DNA of 11,421 nt from Candidatus Avimonoglobus intestinipullorum (GTDB lineage Bacteria > Bacillota > Clostridia > UBA1381). A program made the translations under genes and the position numbers. The notes beneath the pieces are model-generated. The model was not told the origin of the DNA. It saw only the letters and a program-made list of their open reading frames with translations, and did not search any database. The stretch spans positions 1 to 11,421 of the forward strand of contig DVND01000139.1 in the NCBI GenBank assembly GCA_018714645.1. The letters run 5' to 3'. Shown here piece by piece: positions 1 through 4,884 of this stretch (the stretch's first letter is position 1; every line of letters begins with the position of its first letter).

Positions 1-2
1 TC

Positions 3-308
3 GTGGATGTCATTGAACGCCAAATCCGCAAAAATAAAACGCGGCTGGAAAAGAAAATCAAGCGCGACGCAGTTGTAGATACGCTCTTAATCAGCGGCGG
101 GCAGTACGATGAACCGGAGGACGATTCGGAATTTAAAATTGTCAAGAGGAAACGGTTCCACGTGAAGCCCATGAGCCCTGAAGAGGCGGTTCTGCAAATG
201 AACCTTCTGGGACATAACTTCTTCGTTTTCCGGAATCAGGACACGGATGAAATGAACGTTGTCTATAAACGGAAGGACGGTAATTACGCCATTATCGAGT
301 CTATATGA
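3..308 (+). CDS. hpf: Ribosome hibernation promoting factor, long form (3' part only)
   Basis: This is the C-terminal part of the long-form hibernation factor (HPF/RaiA/YfiA family), which pairs 70S ribosomes into inactive 100S dimers in stationary phase or stress. The frame is open to the window edge, so the first codon seen (GTG) is internal and the real start lies upstream. About 101 codons remain of a protein usually near 175-190 residues. The first 25 residues, with RQIRKNKTRLEKK, match the end of the ribosome-binding domain. A charged linker rich in Asp and Glu follows (about 30-45). The rest, with VKRKRFHVKPMSPEEAVLQM, LLGHNFFVFRN and VVYKRKDGNYAIIE, is the C-terminal dimerisation domain typical of long HPF. 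It ends with TGA at 306-308, just before a terminator. The family assignment is firm; expression control lies outside the window. Confidence 0.95.
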   Translation: MDVIERQIRKNKTRLEKKIKRDAVVDTLLISGGQYDEPEDDSEFKIVKRKRFHVKPMSPEEAVLQMNLLGHNFFVFRNQDTDEMNVVYKRKDGNYAIIESI

Positions 309-318
309 TTTTTCTCCA

Positions 319-356
319 AAGGATCGGCATGAAGTTCCATGCCGGTCCTTATTTTT
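319..356 (+). terminator. Intrinsic terminator of hpf
   Basis: A 13-bp stem (319-331 with 338-350, one U-G wobble) with a 6-nt loop is followed by ATTTTT. It starts ten bases after the hpf stop codon, so it ends the hpf transcript and insulates it from the next gene. Confidence 0.9.
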
Positions 357-378
357 CGAATGTTTTCAAAAAAAACTA

Positions 379-407
379 TAGACAAACAGGTATTTTTTTG
401 TTATAGT
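379..407 (+). promoter_or_regulatory. Sigma-A type promoter of the LRR gene leader
   Basis: TAGACA at 379-384 and TATAGT at 402-407 are separated by exactly 17 bases. Transcription would start near 413, right at the first base of a long stem in the leader RNA, leaving about 170 nt of untranslated RNA before the LRR gene. Confidence 0.75.
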
Positions 408-412
408 ATAAG

Positions 413-531
413 TGCTACGTATCTCAATATTACTGTATCAGGTTTGCGTCAGGTAAAAGCGCAGGCTTTGTTCATCATATCCTGATACTTGGAATGAGAT
501 GCGTAGCGGCAGAACCGAAGCTGCGTTTTTC
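413..531 (+). ncRNA. Structured 5' leader, riboswitch-like, class not recognised
   Basis: The leader folds by inspection into a 13-bp stem P1 (414-426 with 495-507, one wobble), an internal loop (427-434 / 489-494), an 8-bp stem P2 (GTATCAGG 435-442 with CCTGATAC 481-488) and a small hairpin (TGCG 445-448 with CGCA 460-463). The loop segment GCTTTG at 465-470 can pair with 516-521, just 3' of P1, which would form a pseudoknot. The same strand (CCGAAGC, 515-521) can instead pair with GCTTTGG at 540-546 inside the downstream terminator. A stem-closed aptamer, a pseudoknot and a competing terminator are the usual architecture of a transcriptional riboswitch. I looked for the conserved cores of c-di-GMP-I, SAM-I, T-box, purine, lysine, cobalamin and FMN RNAs and saw none. 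The ligand is unknown. It could also be a protein- or sRNA-controlled leader. Confidence 0.6.
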
Positions 532-560
532 GTGCGTCGGCTTTGGCCGGCGCATTTTTT
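532..560 (+). terminator. Leader terminator (expression platform) before the LRR gene
   Basis: A GC-rich stem (532-541 with 546-555, two G-U wobbles, 4-nt loop) runs into TTTTTT at 555-560. It lies only about 20 nt before the start codon and would stop transcription before the gene. Its left arm (538-546 with the loop) is also the partner of the possible antiterminator strand 515-523, so termination is probably conditional. Confidence 0.75.
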
Positions 561-581
561 ATTATGAAGGAGGGCATACAA

Positions 582-1748
582 ATGAAAAAAATTTGCAGAT
601 TATTTTGCGGCTGGATGACAGCATTTTGTATCCTAACGGGTTTTGCAGCGAATTTTCCGCTTCCCGCATATGCCGCGAGAAGCGGCTCCTGCGGCGAGAA
701 CTTGACCTGGATACTGGATGATGAGGGGACGCTCATAATAAGTGGAACGGGGCCCATGGATAATTACGAATCCAGTTATCTGGGCGATTATGAAGATATA
801 TCTGTGGACGAATTTATGAAATGGCGAGAACAGGGGAAAGATCTTTACATTTCATCTGCGCCCTGGTGTTACCCTGGCCGCTATTTGATCTCATCCGTTA
901 TAATTGAAGAAGGTGTGACCAGCATTGGGGACATGGCGTTTTCCGATTGTGTTTTTTTAACGAATATCACCATTCCAGACAGTGTAACCAGTATTGGCAA
1001 AATGGCGTTTTCCGGCTGCACAGCGTTGACATCTATCACCATTCCCGACGCTGTAGAGACCATTGGAATAGAAACATTTTCACATTGTGAATCCTTGGCG
1101 CGTGTTTCACTTCCGGCTAATTTGAAAAACATTGAAGGAAACGCTTTCATTTATTGCAAAGCGTTAGAAAGTATTGTAATTCCAGATGGGACAACAAGTA
1201 TTGGAGAATCTGCATTTGGGGGATGCGGCAAATTGATGGATATCAAAATCCCTGACAGTGTAAAAGCCATTGGCAGCGGAGCGTTTCATGCATGTAGTTC
1301 ATTGACAAGCGTTATAATCCCCGACGGTGTGACGGATATTGGGGAAAGTTTATTTGACAGTTGCACGTCTTTGAAAATTGCCACGCTTCCTGACGGCTTG
1401 GAGACGATCGCTCCCTATATGTTTGTCAATTGTGAATCCTTGACGTTCGTCACAATTCCTGATACTGTGACAAGTATTGAAAAAGCAGCGTTTTACGGCT
1501 GTTTTAATTTGACGGACGTATATTATTATGGGACAGAAAAAGAATGGAACAAGATTTCAATAAAAAGCCCCAATTATGGCCTGAGCATTGCTGCCATTCA
1601 TTATGATACGCCCAAAAAGGTGGTTAAATCGGAAGAAAACAGCGGTAGCAATCCAATAATGCCCTCCATTGGCAGCAGTACTTTTTCCGGTGCAGAAGAA
1701 TACGATTGGTTGAAATGGATTTTGGCAGCCATTCTGTCCCGGTTTTAA
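582..1748 (+). CDS. Secreted BspA-type leucine-rich repeat protein
   Basis: This is a 388-residue exported protein. ATG 582 is preferred because AGGAGG (568-573) sits 8 nt upstream and the product then starts with a signal peptide: MKK, a hydrophobic core, and AYA at 29-31 as the likely cleavage site. Residues 34-96 carry the conserved head found before many such repeats (SGSCGENLTW, GTLIISGTGPM, and PW near 94-95). Residues 102-309 hold nine LRR_5 (TpLRR) repeats of 23-24 residues with the pattern L..I.IPD.VTSIG..AF..C; a tenth is degenerate. These proteins usually act outside the cell in binding surfaces or host proteins. The tail (about 350-388) is Ser/Gly-rich and ends in a short hydrophobic stretch; there is no LPXTG, S-layer or dockerin motif, so it may be released. 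It is controlled by the structured leader upstream. The partner is unknown. Confidence 0.9.
   Translation: MKKICRLFCGWMTAFCILTGFAANFPLPAYAARSGSCGENLTWILDDEGTLIISGTGPMDNYESSYLGDYEDISVDEFMKWREQGKDLYISSAPWCYPGRYLISSVIIEEGVTSIGDMAFSDCVFLTNITIPDSVTSIGKMAFSGCTALTSITIPDAVETIGIETFSHCESLARVSLPANLKNIEGNAFIYCKALESIVIPDGTTSIGESAFGGCGKLMDIKIPDSVKAIGSGAFHACSSLTSVIIPDGVTDIGESLFDSCTSLKIATLPDGLETIAPYMFVNCESLTFVTIPDTVTSIEKAAFYGCFNLTDVYYYGTEKEWNKISIKSPNYGLSIAAIHYDTPKKVVKSEENSGSNPIMPSIGSSTFSGAEEYDWLKWILAAILSRF
885..1508 (+). repeat. Nine degenerate 69-72 bp coding repeats (LRR_5 array)
   Basis: The DNA of the LRR domain repeats with a period of 69 bp (72 for the first unit), each unit encoding one IPD...SIG..AF..C repeat. 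The units share short words such as AGTATTG and ATTCC but have diverged, so the array is old rather than a recent slippage expansion. Confidence 0.8.
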
Positions 1749-1773
1749 CGCAATATAATGTTCTGAAAGCATA

Positions 1774-1820
1774 TAACACCCCCGTATCGTATTATTTTTA
1801 TACAATGCGGGGGCGTTATT
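1774..1820. terminator. Terminator shared by two convergent genes
   Basis: An inverted repeat with CCCCCGTAT (1779-1787) against ATGCGGGGG (1805-1813), extended by ATAAC/GTTAT outside a mismatch, lies between the LRR gene (ends 1748) and the Fe-S gene (ends 1829, opposite strand). T-rich flanks are present but no long clean U-run, so efficiency may be moderate. It can serve both strands. Confidence 0.7.
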
Positions 1821-1828
1821 ATTTACGT

Positions 1829-2521
1829 TTATTTTTCTAAAATTTCTCCTGCCGTTGAAATTGTAACCACTTGCCATGGGATCATCTTGCCGCTGTTTTT
1901 CAGAGCTGTTTTCACCGCATGCTCGATGCCGCCGCAGCAGGGCACTTCCATGCGGACGACTGTCACGGACTTGATGTCATTTTGCGACAGGATGGCCGTG
2001 AGCTTTTCGGAATAGTCGCCTTCATCCAGCTTGGGGCAGCCAATCAGGGTTATTTTATTTTTTATAAAATCAATGTGAAAATTTGCATATGCATATGCAG
2101 TGCAGTCGGCGGCAACCAGAAGGCTTGCATTTTCAAAATAAGGGGCTGTTGCCGGAACAAGCTTGATTTGTACCGGCCATTGATTTAATTGGGATGCTGC
2201 GGCCTGGACGGGCTGCGCCGGCTGGGCCTCCCGTTCGATTTTGCGCGCTTGAGACCCCGGGCAGCCGCATGCTAAAGGTGCGGCGTTCCGCTTGTTTTTC
2301 AAAACCATTTGTTCGTCATATGCCGCCGCTTCCCGTTCTTCAAAGGTAATCGCACCTGTGGGGCAAACGGGCAGGCAATCGCCCAAGCCGTCGCAGTAAT
2401 CGTCCCGCAGCAGCTTTGCCTTTCCGTCCACCATACCAATTGCGCCTTCGTGGCAGGCTTCTGCACACAGGCCGCATCCGATACATGCATCCGCGTCTAT
2501 TTTAATGATTTTCCGTTTCAT
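1829..2521 (-). CDS. Ferredoxin-like 4Fe-4S protein with Cys-rich C-terminal domain
   Basis: This is a 230-residue cytoplasmic Fe-S protein. ATG at 2521-2519 is chosen because AGGAGG lies 7 nt upstream; the frame continues further up without such a site. Residues 13-23 form a standard CxxCxxCxxxC cluster motif. The second motif is C43-x5-C49-x3-C53-P, with three cysteines in place of the usual CxxCxxCxxxCP. Further cysteines follow: CGCPGS (85-90), C140, GCPKLD (162-167) and PCCGG (194-198). This two-part protein is a recurrent clostridial family, often beside a Crp/Fnr regulator and sometimes beside hcp; here the Crp-like gene is the neighbour across the IS. The reaction is unknown; electron transfer or redox and nitrosative-stress sensing is plausible. 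Likely regulation is described at the palindrome 2579-2594. The Fe-S assignment is secure, the role is not. Confidence 0.85.
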   Translation of the reverse strand: MKRKIIKIDADACIGCGLCAEACHEGAIGMVDGKAKLLRDDYCDGLGDCLPVCPTGAITFEEREAAAYDEQMVLKNKRNAAPLACGCPGSQARKIEREAQPAQPVQAAASQLNQWPVQIKLVPATAPYFENASLLVAADCTAYAYANFHIDFIKNKITLIGCPKLDEGDYSEKLTAILSQNDIKSVTVVRMEVPCCGGIEHAVKTALKNSGKMIPWQVVTISTAGEILEK

Positions 2522-2551
2522 TTCCAATCCTCCTCTTGTTTTTATGGTTTT

Positions 2552-2594
2552 ATTATAGTATACTGAAAGCACAAAGTATGTTGTATTTACAACA
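2552..2594 (-). promoter_or_regulatory. Activator-type promoter of the Fe-S gene with Crp/Fnr-like operator
   Basis: On the minus strand a perfect -10 (TATAAT, 2557-2552) has no convincing -35 hexamer. In its place is a perfect 16-bp palindrome at 2579-2594, with half-sites TGTTG and CAACA separated by six bases, the same geometry as CRP sites (TGTGA-N6-TCACA). If transcription begins at 2545, seven bases past the -10, the palindrome centre (2586.5) falls at -41.5, the classical class II activator position. The binding protein is inferred to be the neighbouring Crp/Fnr regulator. The same site would lie just upstream of the regulator's original start, so it could control both genes. Confidence 0.6.
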
Positions 2595-2597
2595 AAA

Positions 2598-2613
2598 AGG
2601 AGACCAACTATGA
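2598..2613 (+). other. Stranded ribosome-binding site and start codon, probable original 5' end of the Crp-like gene
   Basis: AGGAGA (2598-2603) is spaced 6 nt from ATG (2610), an excellent translation start just downstream of the palindrome. Yet the frame ends after four codons (M-I-C-Q, TAG at 2622-2624). The Crp-like gene at 4155 begins with the same ATGA but has no Shine-Dalgarno site. Joining 2613 to 4159 gives a normal RBS-to-ATG arrangement, so this looks like the gene's severed start. A short leader peptide is the alternative. Confidence 0.55.
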
Positions 2614-2677
2614 TTTGTCAATAGAAAAATGAAAACTTTTTAAAAATTTTTTGTAGCTAAAAAAGTGTATAGCAAAC

Positions 2678-2699
2678 AAAGCATCTTGCAAGGTGCTTT
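2678..2699. repeat. Near-perfect 22-bp inverted repeat in the IS right end
   Basis: AAAGCA (2678-2683) and TGCTTT (2694-2699) flank CTTGCAAG; only the T2684/G2693 pair is mismatched. It lies 32 bases past the transposase stop. It may end the transposase transcript or be a structural part of the right end; there is no strong U-run. Confidence 0.6.
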
Positions 2700-2730
2700 C
2701 CAAAAATTGAATATAGTAAAAAGATAGGAC

Positions 2731-3894
2731 TTAGGTTAAATTAAAAACCACATTATCAGTCATCATCTTATGTATAACGCGAACAAGTTTGTGTGCTACA
2801 TGACCAAGAGCATTGTAATGCCGCCTGCCTTGAGAAACTTTTAGTTCATAATAATCCTTAAAGGTTTGATTAACTAAAGTGGTCTGCCAAGCAGCGTTGA
2901 TTAAAGCATATCTAAGTAGCTTAGAACCTCTTTTTGACATTCTGGTTTTAGCAGCTTTGAAATTGCCTGATTGGTAAACAGACGGGTCAAGACCGGCATA
3001 AGCAAGAAGCTGGCAAGGTTTTTCAAAACGGGATATATCACCGATTTCGCCGATAATCATTGCACCGTTTAAAAATCCAATGCCGGGAATGGTTTTAATG
3101 ACAGAATCCATAGACTCCATAATATCTTTAATTGTAGCTTCAATCTCAGCTAATTGCTGAGTGAATAATTCAATTTGATTTATGGATTGCAAAATTTGTA
3201 AACCTATGGTATAATCATTAATGCCGACGGATTGTGATGCAAGCTCTTTTAAATGTACAGCTTCAGACTGTTTAAAGTGTCCCTTAGAGGACTTGTGTAG
3301 AAGGTTAGTGAGCCTTGTGAGATGCATAGAAGCAATTCCGTCGGCACTTTGTACATTTTTAAGAAGTGAATAACAAGCCTTCGTGTGAATACCTGATTTA
3401 AAGAAATACTGCAATTCAGGGAAAACCAAATCAACATAAGATACCAATTGAATTTTAACCTTTGTTCGAGCTTTCATCAGTTTTTGACGAAAGCGGCAAA
3501 GGTTTTTTAATTGTAAGGAATCGTAATCACGCTTAGAAAATAAACGATAATGATTAAGAGTTAAAGCCTTGATAATTAAAAAGGTATCAACTGAATCTGT
3601 TTTGGTCTTGCGGATATTGGATTTTCTTAAAACAGAGGTTTGTATAGGGTTAATAACACAAATTTGAAAACCTCTTGTGTAAAGAAAATTAATGAGATTT
3701 TCTGAATAATGAGCAGTAGATTCCATACCGATAAAGGTCTTGTCTTTAGGGTAAGAATTGATAATTTTCAATAGAGCATCAAATCCTTGATGGTCGTTGT
3801 TGAATGCAAAAGGTTCACAAAGAACCACGCCATCGGAATTCATAACTGCTGCATAGTGGGTTTGCTTGGCAATATCAATGCCGACATAGAACAT
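2731..3894 (-). CDS. IS110-family DEDD transposase
   Basis: The 387-residue protein catalyses excision and insertion of the IS through a circular intermediate. The N-terminal RuvC-like domain shows the DEDD residues: D7 in VGIDIAK, E58 in IGMEST, and D100 and D103 in KTDSVD. A coiled, Lys/Gln-rich middle (about 115-260) separates it from the C-terminal Tnp_20 (IS116/IS110/IS902) domain: a helix-hairpin-helix IPGIG (269-273), RFEKPCQLLAYAGLDPSVYQSG with the expected catalytic serine S309, then SKRGSKLLRYALINAAWQ. The length is usual for the family and no frameshift is seen, so it may be active. The start at 3894 has GGAG about 10 nt upstream (3907-3904 region). Family work (IS621) shows such enzymes are directed by a non-coding bridge RNA; a candidate lies directly upstream. 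Confidence 0.95.
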   Translation of the reverse strand: MFYVGIDIAKQTHYAAVMNSDGVVLCEPFAFNNDHQGFDALLKIINSYPKDKTFIGMESTAHYSENLINFLYTRGFQICVINPIQTSVLRKSNIRKTKTDSVDTFLIIKALTLNHYRLFSKRDYDSLQLKNLCRFRQKLMKARTKVKIQLVSYVDLVFPELQYFFKSGIHTKACYSLLKNVQSADGIASMHLTRLTNLLHKSSKGHFKQSEAVHLKELASQSVGINDYTIGLQILQSINQIELFTQQLAEIEATIKDIMESMDSVIKTIPGIGFLNGAMIIGEIGDISRFEKPCQLLAYAGLDPSVYQSGNFKAAKTRMSKRGSKLLRYALINAAWQTTLVNQTFKDYYELKVSQGRRHYNALGHVAHKLVRVIHKMMTDNVVFNLT

Positions 3895-3899
3895 GATAA

Positions 3900-4075
3900 A
3901 TCAACTCCCAAGAAAATTTACACTGTGTTTATCCACTTAGTTTTATCATCATAAACTTGCGTGAAATGAAAACTCAAAGGCTTATCCAACTATAAATGAT
4001 TTAGATAAAACTGTGGCAATACACTCCTTTAAATAGTCAAAGCTATAAATAAAAATAAAAAGTCCACAGTGATTA
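3900..4075 (-). ncRNA. Candidate IS110 bridge (guide) RNA in the left end
   Basis: The non-coding DNA upstream of the transposase has strong paired segments: GATAAAACT-GTGG (4004-4016) against CCAC-TT-AGTTTTATC (3933-3947), 13 bp with a 2-nt bulge. Outer pairings are also possible: CACTGTG 3921-3927 with CACAGTG 4065-4071, or ACTGTGG 4010-4016 with CCACAGT 4064-4070. A possible -10 (TATAAT, minus strand, 4087-4082) lies just upstream. The loop contains CCAACTATAAATG (plus strand, 3986-3998), which shares CCAACTAT with the left flank (2604-2611) and TATAAATG with the right flank (4160-4167). Closer to the transposase, AAATGAAAACT (3964-3974) is identical to 2627-2637 in the IS right end. Target-like then donor-like segments in RNA order is what a bridge RNA would show. 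The ends are estimates and the exact loop topology is not proven. Confidence 0.45.
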
Positions 4076-4114
4076 TATTGATTATATCATAATGGTTAAA
4101 AAGAAAGGAGAGTA

Positions 4115-4143
4115 TTGATATATTTAGTGTCTAAATATATCAT
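4115..4143 (+). promoter_or_regulatory. Possible outward promoter overlapping a long palindrome at the IS left end
   Basis: Positions 4116-4142 are a perfect inverted repeat: 12-bp arms (TGATATATTTAG and its complement) around TGT. Read on the plus strand, TTGATA (4115-4120) and TATCAT (4138-4143) are 17 bases apart, a fair promoter pointing into the Crp-like gene. Transcripts would start near 4150, only a few bases before ATG 4155, giving an almost leaderless mRNA. The palindrome may instead be a structural end of the IS or an operator. Confidence 0.4.
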
Positions 4144-4154
4144 ACAAGAAAAAA

Positions 4155-4805
4155 ATGAATATAAATGCTGCATTATTATCAAAAAACCCGCTATTTTACG
4201 GAATTGCGGCAGAAGAATTGGAAGGGTTGCTGCAATCTTTGTGCGCATATTCAAAACAATATGAAAAGGACGCATACATTTTATCGGCGGGAGATCCTGT
4301 AAAAGTTTTTGGATTGGTGCTGTCCGGCAGTATCCACATTTTAAAGGAGGATTTTTCGGGAAGCAGCCAGCTCCTTGCCCAGCTCTCCCCGCCCGATGTG
4401 TTTGCTGAGGTTTTTGCGAGCGCCGGGATTCCCGAAAGCCCTGTAACCGTGCAGGCTGCACAACGCTGTACCGTTTTGTTTATACCGTACGAAAAATTCA
4501 TCGCCCCCGACGTTTCCTGCAAATTTCACATGGTGCTTGTCAAAAATATGCTCCGGTTGCTTGCCGGAAAAAATTTATTGTTGAATCAAAAAATCGACAT
4601 CTTATCAAAACGCACGATCCGGGAGCGGCTGCTGCTGTATCTGCGGGCGCAGTGCGGCAGTTCCGGCAAATGCACACTCGCCCTGAACCGGCAGGAATTA
4701 GCCGATTTTTTATGCGTTGACCGGAGCGCGTTGTCCAATGAATTGAGCAAGCTGCAAAAAGAAGGCATCCTGCGCGTTCATAAAAACCAGTTTGCATTTC
4801 TGTAA
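4155..4805 (+). CDS. Crp/Fnr-family transcriptional regulator
   Basis: This is a 216-residue cytoplasmic DNA-binding regulator. Residues 10-17 (KNPLFYGI) and the following AAEELEGLL are the usual N-terminal lead. A cNMP-binding-type beta-barrel covers about 20-115 (AGDPVKVFGLVLSGSIHILKE; LSPPDVFAEV), then a dimerisation helix (about 125-152). A winged-helix HTH_Crp domain at 155-216 includes LNRQELADFLCVDRSALSNELSKLQKEGIL. There is no N-terminal FNR cysteine cluster, and the cyclic-nucleotide phosphate-binding Arg of E. coli CRP is not evident, so the effector is unknown. ATG 4155 gives a normal family length, but the upstream bases (CAAGAAAAAA) are not a good ribosome-binding site. The proper site seems stranded at 2598 behind the IS, so translation may now be weak. 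Likely targets are the Fe-S gene and its own promoter. Confidence 0.88.
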   Translation: MNINAALLSKNPLFYGIAAEELEGLLQSLCAYSKQYEKDAYILSAGDPVKVFGLVLSGSIHILKEDFSGSSQLLAQLSPPDVFAEVFASAGIPESPVTVQAAQRCTVLFIPYEKFIAPDVSCKFHMVLVKNMLRLLAGKNLLLNQKIDILSKRTIRERLLLYLRAQCGSSGKCTLALNRQELADFLCVDRSALSNELSKLQKEGILRVHKNQFAFL

Positions 4806-4822
4806 TGCTTTCGCGGTAAATA

Positions 4823-4863
4823 TTGACATAGGGCCGAATACACGCTATACTAAATATAGTATA
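4823..4863 (+). promoter_or_regulatory. Promoter of the GH3 gene with overlapping operator-like palindrome
   Basis: TTGACA (4823-4828) and TATACT (4846-4851), 17 bases apart, form a near-consensus sigma-A promoter just after the Crp-like gene. TATACTA (4846-4852) and TAGTATA (4857-4863) are a perfect 7-bp inverted repeat around AATA, covering the -10 and the start point near 4858. That is the classic place for a repressor, but chance symmetry in AT-rich DNA cannot be excluded. Confidence 0.7.
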
Positions 4864-4884
4864 AAACTGGAAAGGACTGACGGT

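Larger units (their letters stand above)
2614..4154 (-). mobile_element. IS110-family insertion sequence (boundaries inferred)
   Basis: The element holds a single complete DEDD transposase gene on the minus strand, with about 260 nt of AT-rich non-coding DNA upstream of it (left end) and about 117 nt downstream (right end). That unequal arrangement fits the IS110 subgroup, in which the left end encodes a guide RNA. No long terminal inverted repeats are visible, as expected for this family. The ends are placed at the ATGA shared by 2610-2613 and 4155-4158 because this restores the regulator's start; about 1.54 kb would be inserted. A second possible boundary is TGTC (2616-2619 and 4128-4131), which would also leave an open in-frame regulator with eleven extra N-terminal codons. 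Base composition is clearly more AT-rich than the neighbouring genes. Confidence 0.8.

Noticed and set aside
413..531. Leader as a c-di-GMP-I, SAM-I, T-box, SRP or 6S RNA
   Set aside because: The conserved cores (for example GCAAACC, GGTGGNACC, the SRP GGAAGGAAGCAGC loop) are absent and the size or topology does not fit.
543..581. Upstream TTG (543) or ATG (564) starts for the LRR gene
   Set aside because: TTG 543 lies inside the leader terminator and ATG 564 precedes the ribosome-binding site; only ATG 582 has correct spacing and begins a signal peptide.
2616..4131. IS boundaries at the TGTC direct repeat
   Set aside because: It does give an in-frame regulator (MICLNISYKKK added), but the added residues are unusual for the family and it would split a perfect palindrome across IS and host DNA. 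Kept as the second choice only.
2614..4154. Search for terminal inverted repeats of the IS
   Set aside because: Only short TCAATA/TATTGA words are found near the ends; they are too short and not terminal, and the family normally lacks such repeats.
4792..4884. ATG 4792 as start of the GH3 gene
   Set aside because: It overlaps the end of the Crp-like gene, lies upstream of a clear promoter, and the added 31 residues look like translated promoter DNA.
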